From: Nigrospora sphaerica
Lineage: Eukaryota; Ascomycota; Sordariomycetes; Amphisphaeriales; Apiosporaceae
NCBI GenBank assembly: GCA_018287875.1
Contig: JAGVVL010000015.1
Location: forward strand, 2,480,001-2,544,000
DNA length: 64,000 nt
Direction: 5' to 3'
Below the pieces are notes generated by a model. The model searched no databases. It was given only the letters and a program-made list of their open reading frames with translations, and was not told the DNA's origin. Numbering within the stretch: position 1 is the stretch's first letter; every line of letters starts with the position of its first letter. Below, in pieces: positions 23,121 to 35,709 of the stretch. The translations under genes were made by a program, and so were the position numbers.

Positions 23121-25740
23121 ATAGAAACGACAGGCGTGTGTGCGTGTGGGTGTTTATAGACCACATAAGCAACAATGATAGACATTTCATAGACCACCGG
23201 ATGTGGCATGTCGGTTCGTCCCCTGGGGTCCATGCCGCCAAGTACACCGAGGCCGAATCGACGAGCGTAATGCCTGATTCGCGCAACGAGCAAGGTCGGG
23301 AATTGCCCATGGTCCCTCATAGTACGCGCGCCGGGCCGGCTCGATGATTTTCAGGTGTTCTTGGGCATCTGAATATTGGGTTGCAATGACTTTGACCGGG
23401 CCACAGTCGGTCACAGGGGCATGGTACATGGACACGCATAACCCAGCTCGCCCGGTTTTCGAGGAGTGAGTGGAAGAGATGCGGACATGCCTCTTTTACG
23501 ACGTCCGCTCTATAGGGTTTATTTTGTTCCAGAAACAAAGGGGCGATCGCAACCTTTGGCACGCTGCGTTCCCAGGCTCTCAGAGAGCACGTAGACCCGA
23601 AAGACTGGGGCCCGGTCCTTTTCGTGGCCCTAGCCACGTAGCTATAGAGTATATGAGGCTGAACAAGAACCTGTCTACGACTTCGTCCACGTCTTCGTCG
23701 TTAACCAGGGTCGAGGCGCCGCCGCGGAGTTTTCTGCAGCCGTCGCGCGTAGCTGGCACCTAAGATGAATGACCAGTACTTTACATGTTGTTCGGGTGAG
23801 CCGACCGCGCAAGGACAGCCGGTGGCGGCACTTCGACTGGCGTGATGGCTGCCGGCGTCACGCTGCGGCGGGTGTCTTGCGCCTCGTCTTCCTACGGACG
23901 AGGTCCCCCAACACGGCGGCGATCTCGAGACTCCAAGTTAAGCCGGTTTTCGGGTGCTGGTTTTGCCGGGGACAAGATGCGAAAAGAGATCAAATGGAGC
24001 ATATTCCTCGTTATGCCATGCTTGTTCATTGTACCAGTCATGCCTTGGTGAGCGGCCGTAGAACGACAGCTTGACGTTTGCAGGTGGTAGTGGTGGTGTT
24101 AGTGATGATGGGTCATGTACAGGCGGTTCTGTTGATCCATGCTGCAAGCCGTGTAAGCGAGTGAGTGTATCTCCTTGGGATGGTGATGAATGTGAGAGCC
24201 GGACGGCGAAACGGAGACTGTGGTTTATCAGGCTTGACACGAGAAGCCGAGGAGAATGGGGAAAACGGAAACAGCCGCATCTATCCACGGCATCTTTATA
24301 ACCTTGGCGAAAGCAGCAGGCCACTCCACGGAGTTGGTGATATCTCTGGGCATCGGCACGGCAGTTCGCCCGCTTGCACTGGGCGAGGCGCGGCGGCCAA
24401 GAATGGCTCGGGATTACGAGATGTTCATCATGGGTAGAAAAGAGAATGCAGCAGTTCAAACCGACCTGGAGACGGTAAACATGCGAACCCGTCGGCGCGC
24501 CGGCCGGACTCGTCGGTGAGACTGACGCGAGGCACGCCATACCCAGTACGCCTTCGTAATCCAACAGATCACTCAATCTCCGGCCGTGGGACTACCTGAG
24601 GCGGAACGCCCGTAAACAAAGCCTTTGGCGTAGGGTTGGTTACTGTCTGCAATGGAAAGCCTTAGACCACACCTGCGGCTCGCACGACAGCCATGAGAAC
24701 ATGCGGCTCATGGGCATGGATACCTCGCATCCATCTTGTTCGTGGCTTCCACAGCCTCAGTTCCAGAGCATCCGGACAAGCACCCTCACCAAAACCATGG
24801 TTCAGAGCCAGGCGAAGCATACGATGTCCAGTCGCCGTATTGGGGCATTTATGACATGGACACGACCTAATATCAAGGTATGCACACCGCGGAACATGTG
24901 TAGCCCGCTTGGCAGGGAACCTCGAATCTCGCGCGCATACTTGCCGGCGGGCGTTTGGCATGCCCAGCCGCGCCTTGGCAAAAGAAATGTCTCCTAGATA
25001 TGTCGACGTTCCCCGCACATTGTCCGGAGGACGCGTGGGAAACTTCCTATAAGGAATTTGGTCTCCAGAGCGACTTCCCGTAGTGGGAATGGCAACACGT
25101 CACTGTAGAAGTTCGAGATGACGGTCGTGGCTGCTCTGTTTACTTTTTGATCTAAGGAGGAAAGGAAAAGAACCAGCAGTCGAGCGCGGCCGGCCTGCAG
25201 TTTTATGCCTGGAAAATCTCTGGGCTGGCAAAGCCGGTCGGCCCGACAGCTGGCAGGCTCGGAATCCGGGGGGGCCGCCAGTCGTCAGCTCGCCATAAGC
25301 CATTTGCATGAGAAAGCAACCATGGCAGGGCACGTAAGTGGGCGGCATTGCAATGACAAACGGTAGATAACTCGGGGAAAGGAAGGATACTTTACGTTGT
25401 AAACGGCTCGGGCAGTCGCCGTCTTTGCTTGAGCCACATAGGTATATGCGAGTTCATAGGATCGCTGTGCTTTGCTACCGGATGAGAGGTAGACGAGGAC
25501 GGAGAGGTAGACTTGACCCATGTACCAGCACTGACTGGCTGCTGTGGTCAGGTTACAAGGTACTTATTAGCTCTTGCTGGCAATGCGCCAGTGCGCCTCA
25601 CGTCAGTTAACTCAATACGATCCCCACCTCCCGTGCGCTCGCATCTGGCGCCGTACGAGCCTCGGGGCCTCCCTCCATCTTGTCCATCAGCCCAAGTGCG
25701 CGCAAGCGCCACCCTCCTCGCCAACACCACTGCATCTGCG
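23121..25740. other. Intergenic region, no gene recognised
   Basis: A span of 2.6 kb between two plus-strand genes. Open frames, including one of 212 codons on the minus strand at 23938-24576, lack motifs and start from non-ATG codons or overlap one another. I see nothing supportable beyond the promoter of the FAM32A gene in the last few hundred bases. Confidence 0.5.
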
Positions 25741-26227
25741 ATGCCGTCCGAAGACTACGCCTCCTTCAGCGGCGGCGGTGCCCTGAAGCTCAAAGGCGGC
25801 AAGATCGGCAAGACCAAGAAGAAGAAGAAGGACAAGGCCAGCGACCTCGAGCGGTCGCTGTCCACGGGCGGGAGCGGCAGCGAGACCAAGCTCGACTCGG
25901 AGAAGCGGGCCAAGTCCAAGGCCGTCGACGATGCGCTGGCGAAGGCCCCCGAGGACGAGGACGAGGACGGCGACCTGGTCGACCACAAGACCGAGGCCGA
26001 GAGGCGACACGAAGAGGCCCAGCGGAAAAAGGTACGCGCTGTCCCCCCCCCCTCCCACAACCACGCCTGTTGGCTGACTGTTCCCCCTCCGGTGGCAGTT
26101 CTTGAAGCTTTCCGAGGGCGCGCGGCCCGAACTCCTCAAGACGCACAAGGAGCGGGTCGAGGAACTCAACACGTACTTGTCCAAACTCAGCGAGCACCAC
26201 GACATGCCCAAGATCGGCCCGGGTTAA
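25741..26227 (+). CDS. FAM32A-family protein (DUF1754), 2 exons
   Basis: Exons are 25741-26031 and 26099-26227, with one 67-nt phase-0 intron (GTACGC..GGCAG). The product is 139 residues. The N-terminus [15 protein letters not shown] is followed by a lysine cluster (KTKKKKKDK), a Ser/acidic linker, and the conserved [13 protein letters not shown] helix. Exon 2 then gives [19 protein letters not shown] and a terminal DMPKIGPG. This order is diagnostic of FAM32A. The fungal protein is somewhat longer than the 112-residue human one because of the linker. Human FAM32A is found in the post-branching spliceosome, where it promotes exon ligation. A nuclear splicing role here follows from family membership. 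The first ATG in frame fits the conserved N-terminus. Confidence 0.93.
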
Positions 26228-27245
26228 GAGGGCTGCGAACACCGGAGCCCGCCTCCGTCGATACGCTCACAGGATGGGCGATTGGGCTTGCTTGTTGCTT
26301 GTGTAATATGAAACACCGTCCCCCGCGTCCAGAAACAACCTTCCGCGAGCAAATGACGGCTGCGGGCGACCCCCTGAAACGTGACCGACGGCTGCGCCGC
26401 GGAGCTGGCATCGACGGCGCCGGCTGGGGTTGCAACCACCACTGACTGCCTGTCCCGTCCGCTTTGGGCGAGGGCGTCGGGGACCTCAAGCACGCTTGCT
26501 TCGTCGGCCCAGGCGAGACAGGCAGCAACCGGAAGTGTGGGAACGGCCGAAGCGGTGCCCACTGCGACAATGCGTTCGTCCTGAACGATGCCACGCGGGA
26601 AAAGGCGGAACACTCAGTAGTCTACTTGCAGTTCCCGTGGAATCTGCAGTTAGCCTGTTGCATCTCGCTTCACGTTCGCATACTTGGCGCTTGCTGTTTT
26701 GTTTCACCCGAGAGCCTGCTCGGATGCCGTGAGAGGCATGTAGCTACCCGTCAGCACAACAAACAAGACAGGTGGCGTGGTCAAGTTGGATGTCGTCGTT
26801 GCCTTGGCTAGAATCAGAACGAGCAAGCCAGAGTCGCTTCTCGGGTGCCGCGTGGGCGTGCGATCCCAGCAAATCATACAACTTTTTTATAAATCAACTG
26901 GGAAAAATGAACGTTCTGGACTTTTCTCATTAAACGCTCTATAGTTATCCTGTGCTGGGGTGGCCCTCCTTATGGTGTCCGTCTCTCATCTCAGAGTAGT
27001 GTGCCTTTGCCGCGTGTCGGCTGGTGTCATCAAAGCCGAGTCCCGCTTCCATTTGTCTATACCGTTTGTTGTGTCTTAAAAGGAATGTATGCCATCAAAT
27101 GCTCCGTTTAATGCAAGTGCTGGCGCCGATGCCGTGATGCCCCCCGTGAAAATGCCACGAAAAACGCCGAAAAAAAACCAAGAACCCGCCACACCCGGCG
27201 GTGGCCCTATCCGCGTCGCTTTTGTTTTTTTTTCTGCGTTTCGTA
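26228..27245. other. Convergent 3' region of FAM32A and GPI-protein genes
   Basis: The two flanking genes point toward each other. A relatively AT-rich patch at about 26870-27080 with A- and T-runs is probably where transcripts end. No coding sequence recognised. Confidence 0.5.
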
Positions 27246-28536
27246 TTACAGCAACAGCGCGCCTCCGACTAGGGCGCCGGCTACGGCTTGGAAGACGTGG
27301 GCGCCGTGACGCGGCGCCGGGTTACCATGCTGCAAGTCGCCGCCGCCCTTGACGGGCGTGGGCGTGGGGGCTGCCTTCGTGCCGGGGACGATCTCGATGG
27401 TTGTGATGGTGACGGGCTCGCCTCCCGGCGCCGTCGAGGTGTAGGTCGAGGTCCGCGTCGACGAGGGTTCCGCCTCTTCGTCGGACTGGGTCGTGCCTGC
27501 ACGCCGTTAGCAGCTGCTCTGCGTCGATGCCGTTCCATAGAGCCGCGAACCCCCCGGGAGAGAACAAAGGAGAGACAGAAAACACATAACCGGGTAATAA
27601 CATACCCGTAGGAGGCTGAGTAGGTGCGGGAGACGAGCTGGGGGAGGGGGTGGTGCGGGTAGAAGATAAAGGGGCAGACGGGGCTGAAGCACGGATCGTC
27701 GTCGTCTCGACTGTGGTGCTGGAGGGCCCAACTGTCGGCGACTGCACGACCGTCTTCGTTACCGTCGTGGGATCCACCGCCGTAAGCGCGGTGGATGTGG
27801 ACTCAGCAGACGTACCGGGCGGGGGTTTGACGGTGGTGGTCGTCGGTTTGGTGGTCTGGGAGGGTGGCTTCTCGGTCTTGGTGGACGCGGTTGTCTCGGT
27901 CCCAGTCGAAGGGGGCTGGGAAGTAGGAGATTGCTCATCTTTTGTCGTGGTCGTTACCTGAGCCTGAGTAGTAGTAGTGGGCGGCACCTCAGTTTTGGTC
28001 GTGGTGGGCTCCGTGTCAGGCTCCTTGGTGGTGGAAGGTGGCTCTTGAGTGGTGGTAGGCTGTTCCTGAGTGGAGGATTGTTCCTGAGTAGACGGCGGCT
28101 CTTGGGTAGAGGGCGGCGCCTGGGTGGAAGGCGACGCCTGGGTGGAAGGCGGCGCCTGGGTGGAAGGAGGCGGCTTCGAAGAGGCGTCCGATGGCGGCGG
28201 TGCAGTGGACTCGGAGGCCTTGGTGTCCGCCAGGGAGGTATCGGCAGTTGAGAGCGCCTGGCTACCCGCGGTGGTGGTTATCCTGACCGTCGTACCCTCA
28301 GTCACCGTCGCCCCGGGTGTCTCGGCGGGACCCGAAGCAGTACTGTCGGTCTCTTGACGCCGGGCCAGGCCAACCAGAGCATCTGAGTGAGCGGTGGCGT
28401 CCTCGGCGTCGAGTACGCCGCCCGTGAAAGGCACCGGGACGTGCCGTCTACCTTCCGGGAGTACAACAGAGGTCAGTCCCGGGGCGGCCAAGGACGCGAC
28501 CAGGAGCCCCAAGAAACATCTGCGCGCGGTGGTCAT
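27246..28536 (-). CDS. Secreted Ser/Thr/Pro-rich, probably GPI-anchored cell-surface protein (2 exons)
   Basis: Exons are 28536-27606 and 27496-27246; the intron is 109 nt (GTATGT..TGCAG). The product is 393 residues. The chosen ATG starts a signal peptide (TTARR, then FLGLLVASLAAPGLTS); the frame upstream is open but the hydrophobic start makes 28536 the sensible choice. The middle is dominated by Ser, Thr and Pro, with tandem PPSTQA/E repeats (about 28030-28175) and many TTT runs that are candidate O-mannosylation sites. After splicing the C-terminus ends in a hydrophobic stretch (VAGALVGGALLL) behind a small-residue region, the pattern of a GPI-attachment signal. Without splicing this signal is lost. 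There is no catalytic domain; a wall or surface mucin-like role is inferred. It converges with FAM32A and diverges from the dolichol kinase gene. Confidence 0.8.
28030..28175 (-). repeat. Coding minisatellite of PPSTQ units
   Basis: Units of 15 nt encoding PPSTQ or close variants (SPSTQ, EPPSTQ, QSSTQ) recur about six times inside exon 1 of the secreted protein gene. Copy number of such arrays usually varies between strains. Confidence 0.85.
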
Positions 28537-31500
28537 CTTGTTTGCCTCACGACGATCAGCCAAGGTCGAAACGAAAGGCGACTTCTCTCCGGTATATGCG
28601 GTCGGGAGCAAGTCAGAGAGCCTCGCAGATACAACGCCAGGCAGGGCGGAAGCCGGAAGGGTTTTGTACGCGCGACGGCCTCGGTCTTGATGGAGCTAAT
28701 GCACGACGAGGCAGCAGAAGAGTGGGCAGGGTGGCTGGTGTAAGTCTCCTATTGCGCGTGTTATAGTGCCGTGATGCCGTCTGCCGCCGTGGTGGGTTTG
28801 GATAGGCGCGGCGCGACGGTGGGGAGAGGAAGAGCCCTGATTCGGTAGCCCGCAAAAAGTGCCAACTGTGGGCACGCAAGTGTTGCCGCGAGCCAAGCCA
28901 GCTGAGTAAGGACTCGGGGGCGGAATGGATGGATGGGCTGGGCCGGGCTGTGGTGTTCTTTGGCGCGCCGACCGGAGCGTGATGGGTTGGGACGGCCTCT
29001 CGGCGTTTGTCTGGCGGGTGGCGAGGAAGAGGGCGTAGCGGGATTACAGGCAGAATAAAAATTAAGAGTATATGGTGGCTAGACGCAGTATGCAGTTTGC
29101 TCTATTCCAGTTAGAGGAAGACAAGAATACCTTACGGGTGGCAATTCTGAACGGGAACCGGCTAATAAGTACGAGGAGGCATGGCAGACTGACAGCGACA
29201 CTATATCAGATCAGAGAGCGGTACGATAACATGACCCTGGCCGGTCCTGCTGCGGACGGTTTCCCTCTTGCCGTGTCCGGATAGCTGGGTGGGAAGGAGC
29301 GAGGCTGGAGCGGCCGTCCGTCCCGTGGGGCAGACCAGGACAGGGGCTCGACAGGGCCTGCCAGTGGACCGTTAGGGGGGGCGAACCAGGATGGTGGGTG
29401 GTCGTGCAGGCATCGAGAGGTTGCCAGCATGCAGCGTGGGGTCCCAGAGGCAGAGGAAGAGGCCCCTAGGCCCCTGGCCGCTTAGGCGATGCCGTTTGGC
29501 TCCGGCGCGAGGGATGGCCGTCGGGAGGGGCTCGGGGACCGATCTGGGCGCCTAATAAGGTCTCGCTTGTGCAGCCGGAATCTACAAGTGCAAGCGTGGG
29601 CTTACGCGGGTGCGAGGCCAACGGCACCGGTCGAGCGCCACCCGTGTGAGACAAGACCTACAACAACAACAACAACACGGCTTGGCTGGCGGGCTGTCGT
29701 GACCCCGGGTGACGAGTGCCATCGCTTGCCCGCCTGGGTCCAAAAGGAGGGAAGCATTGTCGCCCGGTAACGCCCAAACCCAATGTCTGGCAACCGACGA
29801 TCCGCCAATCCATGACGATCCAGGTTGCCGCCGCACCGACAGGCTGGACGGGCTCGCCCACAGGCTTGCCAGGCTGGCGAACAACAGCGAGCCCGCACGC
29901 TCTCGAGACATCCATCTGGCGCCGTCGTATTTCGGTTCGCGGTGGGGCCAAGGGGATGCTCCATAATTGTCCCAAGTAACGGTGCCAGTTAGCCAGTTAA
30001 GCACAATGGAAGACTTTTGTCGGTGACGTCGGAATACGAGGAGGCAGGCACACGCATTGGCCGGATTCCCGTCTACCGGACGGGGCCAGCGCGCCCGGAC
30101 GCTGGGACAGACGGAGCACCTCGAACTAGCTGGCCAGCTGAGGCTGTGTGGCAGAGCCTCTTGCCATCCCCATCGAGGTACGGAGCACCATACGCAGACT
30201 ATTACATCGGCGCAGATGGAAGGGGTCAGGGGGAAAGACAAGGGGGGTTGGGAGGTTGGCCGGATCACACGAGAGACCTGCAGTCCATCCACCTCGTGTC
30301 GGCTTGCGCGGTCATCAGTTCGTGAGCTTTCCGGATGCCTCGCGGGCAGTCCCCCGCAAGCTGACACCGACTGGCCAACCGGGCTGGAAGAATGCACTCA
30401 CCTAATGGCACAGCGTCAACAGAGTTTCACGCCATGCGCCGGCGAGTGCAGCGTGGCTTTGCCGGTGTCGCGTTCGCCAGTCAGCTATTCGTCGGGCCTG
30501 GAACGACCCCATCACCCATCACGACTTCCAAGTGCCGCTAGCTCACGCCTCGCTGGTCCGGCTAGCGGCCACGTTGAAGGCGCTTGCTTCGGGGCTTGCA
30601 GCCTTGTGCGCTGAGTAGGTCGTACCGAGCGGGAGAAGCCCAGGCCTGCTTCCAGCCCGCCTGTATCCACTCCGCTACAGATTCATGGCGAAATCTTGAA
30701 TCGTATCGTCGTCTAGGACTGAGTACGGCGTTTCGTTTTCCTCGCCCAAGAAGGAGAGGGGGCTGGAGGGGGCTTCCTCAGCCTGGCCGAAAGCGGTGCG
30801 GATAGCCTCTTGACGTGGGCAAGCTCGAAACCATCTGGTTCTGTGCGCTTGCTGCAGAAAAGCTTCTTTCTCTGCCAGCCCTGCATCAGTCAGCCATGAC
30901 AAGCCCATGTTCCGGTGCCTCGTGGGCAAAGGGACAGCACATCGAGCGAGACTTCGTCCCTATACCTGAAGCTCATCCTCATCGGACGATTACCTGACGT
31001 TTCGTAGGCAATCATTCGCACATAGGCCGGTAGGTTCCTGTAGATGCCACCTGAAACCGGGGGTCTGTACCCCTGCAACTGTACACACACGCGACTAGTG
31101 CTCTTCAGTCAGCGGGCGCATGGGCAAGGACGGCGAGAAAGCCCCCAAATGGCCCCCCTCCTCCCCCATCGCGAAGAAGTGCATACGTAAGGCAAGCTCC
31201 GGCGTCGATCTCCCAATTGATCGACCATCAACCAATGCCGAATTGCATGTATTGTGCCGGCGTGCTACCTATCGTCGAGGTGCAGAATCTGCCGACTGGA
31301 TACAGTGACACCCCGGCCTACCCAGGCTGGTCTATTTTTGGCTCACGTACAGCCACAAGAAGCGCGCCGAAGATCGTCCGCCGTATTTCAACGATGGTCC
31401 TCTCGGCTGCTGCCGATTCTTGAATGCTTGGTTGTTTCCGTCCGCCCCCTGGTCGGCGTACGACGCTGGACATCAGACCCGAAGGAGAGCCCCGCCGCCA

Positions 31501-32856
31501 TACGAACATGGGACATGCATTTCCCAATCCGGAGGCTGCTGTACTGCGTGTCGGTGTTGAGGCTACATGCGATTGGCCCGATAGTGGCAGAACACGCATA
31601 CACACACAGTATGGACGGCGGAACGGCAGTGCCACCGGGGGGGGATTGCAGTTCACATGAAAAGAAAGATGTTGCGAACGAATCGGGGTTTCTACCTAGC
31701 TTGCATACCTAGGTAGTGATGGGAGGAGCGCCATAGGAATTTTGCCCGTGATGTGCATGGGTGCAGTGGCGGGAGGCTATACAGACATCTGTGTGCCCGC
31801 CCACTGCTGCCCGCCCACTGACCAGGAGTTTCAACCGCCAGAACATTACCCAGGCACCCGGGGAACCCGTGTAGTTTTGAGGTAGTGGTGGATGACGGTC
31901 TTCCCGCCCCCCCTAGAGCACTGGCCGGGATATCCTCTGCTCACCTCGATGCGTGTCTCTATGCCTTGCTACCTTTTAAGGGGGGAGGTGAGAGAGGGGG
32001 AGGCTGCCAATTTGAAGCATCTCCTAATACCTCTTCCAATCCCATGCCGCAGTCCGGCCATGCGCTTTGTCCCTAGGTTCCAAGCTACCAAAAGTAGGTA
32101 CCTAAGCAAGCACCTAGAACGGTGGCAAACAGCATCATGTACTCATCGCCGACCGTTAAACCGTTGCATTCACCATCAAGGCGAGGGCCGAGGCGAACCA
32201 ATGAAGCAACCGCCGTCCATACTGCAACAGGTCCTGAACACTGAAGCGACTGCATATCCGGCGCGCGGCAGCAGGTAGACGCGTCTGTCAAGCCTCAACA
32301 ATCAGGGCAGCAGACCAATCAGCCACACTCAAAGCTGGCGGGTCGAGCTCATCTGAATTCCGTCTGGGGTCCGAAATCCATGGAACCTCGGGATGGGAAG
32401 GGGGGGTTGTTGCTGACGACAACGGGCTTATTAGCATTGCCGGCGGGTAGTTACCAGATGTACCAGCAGCACCGCTTGTTTGTGGTGGTGGACAGACAGC
32501 AGCAACTCGGCCTGGCCCCATCTTCGATGGAAGGCCTCACCGGCCCATAGGCAAGATACGGCCGCCCGTTTGCATGTGAATCCACACAAGCCCATCCACG
32601 ACGATCCTCTTGTTTCCGCACCCCCAAGCGACACCTTGCTCAACCCACCACCACCAATGACTTCATAGGCCTTTCGACTGCTCACGGCTCTCCCACGCCA
32701 GCCAGCAACACATGCGACCGACGGTACCAATCGAGCCACTCCCATTCAGCCCCTGCGCCGCCAGCACGAGCTCCTCCGGCCAACCAACCAATCTTCCCAA
32801 CAACGCCCCCAGCTGGTGTGGCTTCGGCTCAGCATCCGGGGCCGACTCGGTCAGTC
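28537..32856. other. Long divergent intergenic region
   Basis: A span of 4.3 kb between the secreted protein gene (-) and dolichol kinase (+), so it contains both promoters. There is a less GC-rich patch at about 29050-29240. A CAA run occurs at about 29660-29677. One short minus-strand frame at 30675-30929 is listed separately. Other open frames look random. Confidence 0.5.
30675..30929 (-). CDS. Unrecognised short open frame, possible C-terminal relic
   Basis: An 84-codon minus-strand frame opens with TTG and has one internal ATG eight codons in. Its second half is acidic and Ser/Pro-rich and ends SVLDDDTIQDFAMNL, which looks more protein-like than the random frames around it. There is no domain I recognise, and no upstream exon joins convincingly: the frame is closed by a TAG shortly before. 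It may be the remains of the end of a regulator gene, or chance. Confidence 0.2.
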   Translation of the reverse strand: MPTRHRNMGLSWLTDAGLAEKEAFLQQAHRTRWFRACPRQEAIRTAFGQAEEAPSSPLSFLGEENETPYSVLDDDTIQDFAMNL

Positions 32857-35709
32857 ATGCCCACGCAGCAGCTCGATCCCGCAACGGCTGCTCAGGGCCC
32901 CGAAGCGGACAGGACATACGATGGCGACCGGGAGCCGGATGAGCTGAGGCTGCTCTCCCGCTCTCCCCACCCATACGCGCGACAGAACCATGAGCTGCTC
33001 GAGCCCTCTGCTAGCTTCTCCTTCCCCACGCGCCGCGGCGTTCCCACCTCCGGCGCAGACGGCGGCGGCCATGGTCGCTCTACCACGGCGTATCCGCCAT
33101 TGTCCTCCCGCGAGAACACGCCCAGCAGCGACAGCGGCACCGAGGCCGACGACGAACACTTCCTCAAGGGACTGCCCGCCCCACGCTCCAAACTACACAA
33201 GGGTCTACGCGGGCTCAACGAGGTCATCTCAGGCACCTCGACACCGCTTCCGTCGCCCGCCTTCCCCGACGACCAGCATAGGATCTTCCCTCCCACGCCC
33301 ACCCAATTGAAGAAAGAGGCCCAGCCAGGCAGCGACCCGCGGACCGCTTCGGAGAGGTTGAAACGGAAGAGGGAGATCGTACGGCGGCTCACGGAGCTGC
33401 TGTTGCTCGGCTCTCTCGGGGCGCTAGTTCATGCCAATGGCGGTGCCCGGCCGCTTTTGCATAAATGGCGAAGAGGTATGTAATACGAGTCGGCACCCGG
33501 CCCTGTTGCCCGAAGGCTTACTGACTCGCCTCTAGAGCTCGGCGCCGGTCTGGGCGCTATCGGCGCTCTCGCACTGGTGTACCCCTTGCGACTCGTTGTT
33601 TGGGCCTATAGACAAAAGCCGCCCTCGACATTGTCTCGGCCAATCCCCGTGTCTGTTCCTACGTCCTTCGACCCAGCACCACTCCTATACCCTCCTGCTA
33701 TCACGACACTAGTGGCCGCTCTAGTAGCTACCAACAACGAGGGCATCTTGCTGCCCAACATCGTGCTCTCTCTCTGCTCCCTCCCGCCCTCTCTCTTCCC
33801 ACCAATATCACAGGACTGGATTAGCAATCCATTGCATTGGTTGCTGACCTGCGTACCCATCATCATGGCCTACACGGCAGGCATGGGCCTGGATCACCAC
33901 GACAAATGGGCTCCCTCACAGCGTGCGCTAGTTCCGCCTGAGACCGCCGTCCTATTGTACCCGCTGCACCAAAATCTATGCAGAGTTCTGCACTCGCTGA
34001 CGACGACGAGTCTACTCACGGCGGAACTACAGCTCCTCTCAGTCGCACTGATCAACGTGCTGCTGCTGTCTTCTTCGCCCCAGGCCGTCATTATACAAGG
34101 AATGCTGTGGGTAGGTGGTCTCGACATCCTGGTCCTCTGTACCAGGGTCGTGACGTGGGGCATCTCTTTGGCGCGAGTGCCGAAATGGCGCTTCCGGCGT
34201 CCTGCAAGTCAGGTCAAACGGTCAAGATCCCTGTTCTCTGCCGTCGTGTCATGGAAAAGAGTTCGGCATGACCTTTTCCACGTGCCCGTGGATTCTTCGT
34301 CGTGCTCCTCCTGCGAGGCGCTTGACGATGCAGATGACAGTGATGCGATTCAAGCACGGCCTGTAAAGACGCATCGGCGACAAAGTGCCGTGTTAGACAG
34401 GGCCGATAGTATTGCGGCCGACGGCGGCAACCCGTCGGGTGCGGCCGACAAGTCAACACAGGAGGCGCGGTTCCGTTCTTTCGGCGCATTGCACGGCCAG
34501 GGTCCCTACAGAAGACACACGCTTCCGTCCGTCGACCGTATCCCGAAGAAGTCGCAAACGCACACCCCATCGGGCCGAAAGAAGCGATCGGCGTCCACAT
34601 CAGTCCGAGCCTTCTTTGCCCTCACCCAAGAGCAAGCTGTGACGCGAAAGTGTCTGTACGCGCTGTATGTGTACAGCTGCATTGTCGGGGCCGTCTTTGT
34701 GCCGCAGGCCTGCATCGGGGTCAAGGACTTCGTGCAAGCGCATGCGCTACATGGGCATGAGCCTGTCGGGTGGGCGTTGGGATATCTCTTTGGTGACCTT
34801 CCCCAGTTTCGGTTCGAGGTGGTGAGTCGGAATTTGGAAAGGTGGATCTGTTTGCCCCCTCGTCCCGAGGCCGACGATGTCGCGTCCTTGGACTACGGAT
34901 GGGCTCAGCAGCTCCGAGCCACTGTGTTTGGCGAAGCGAATACGCGGCTGCTCATCTGCGCCTACTGTCTTTGTGTCATCGCAGTGGGCCTGCTGGTGGT
35001 CTTCCGCTTATCGCCCTTTTACGAGGTCGACACGCGGCGTAAAGTCTTCCACTTCATGATGGTGGCCATGTTCGCGCCGTCCATCTACGTTGATCCCACC
35101 TTCGCGGCACTGGCACTATCGATTGTCCTCGCCCTCTTCCTTCTACTAGACCTTCTCCGAGCCAGCCAGCTCCCCCCCCTTTCCAAGCCACTTGCCGCGT
35201 TTCTGGCGCCGTATGTGGATGGCCGCGATCTTCGTGGACCGGTGGTGATCTCCCACATCTTCCTCCTCATCGGTTGCGCGATACCCCTCTGGCTATCCCT
35301 TGGTTCTCTTCCGCGAAGCGGCTCTGGCTATCTGGAGGGCTGGGAGGTACCAACCCGCGAGGTGGCCATGGTGGCGGGCGTCGTTTGTGTCGGCTTGGGC
35401 GATGCGGCAGCCTCCTTGATAGGTCGGCGGTATGGACATCGCAAATGGTATTGGGGTGGCGGCAAAAGCCTCGAGGGCAGCGTCGCATTCGTCGTGGCTG
35501 TCTTTGCGGGCTTGATGGCCGCTCATCTCTGGCTTCGCATTGGGGGTTGGGCCCCTTCGACGGAACCCGACTCGGTTGCCACGACGGCCTCCAAGGCAGG
35601 ATTTTGCGCCTCGGTGGCAAGCCTGACCGAGGCTGTCCTGACAGGCGGTAACGACAATGTGATCGTCCCCGTCGTTCTGTGGACCTGCGTGAAGAGTCTC
35701 GACCTGTAG
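32857..35709 (+). CDS. SEC59: Dolichol kinase (Sec59/DOLK type), 2 exons
   Basis: Exons are 32857-33475 and 33536-35709, with a 60-nt intron (GTATGT..TCTAG) that joins the frame as WRREL. The product is 930 residues. The N-terminal 170 residues are hydrophilic and disordered-looking; about a dozen or more hydrophobic spans follow, broken by a cytosolic Ser/Arg-rich loop (roughly residues 440-560). The catalytic C-terminal part has the family motifs in order: RRKVFHF at 707-713, DAAASLIGRR from 829, KSLEGS from 850 and a Glu905...GGNDNVIVP segment around 905-918. The enzyme uses CTP to phosphorylate dolichol in the ER membrane, providing dolichyl phosphate for N-glycosylation, O-mannosylation and GPI synthesis. 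The protein is longer than yeast Sec59 because of the N-terminal extension and the loop. The start is the first ATG in frame. Confidence 0.94.

Noticed and set aside
25513..25740. Upstream extension of the FAM32A frame
   Set aside because: The frame is open before 25741, but the conserved N-terminus of the family begins at the ATG at 25741 and the upstream residues resemble no family member.
28537..28611. Longer N-terminus for the secreted Ser/Thr-rich protein
   Set aside because: Starting 25 codons upstream would bury the signal peptide behind a hydrophilic leader; the internal ATG at 28536 gives a standard signal peptide.
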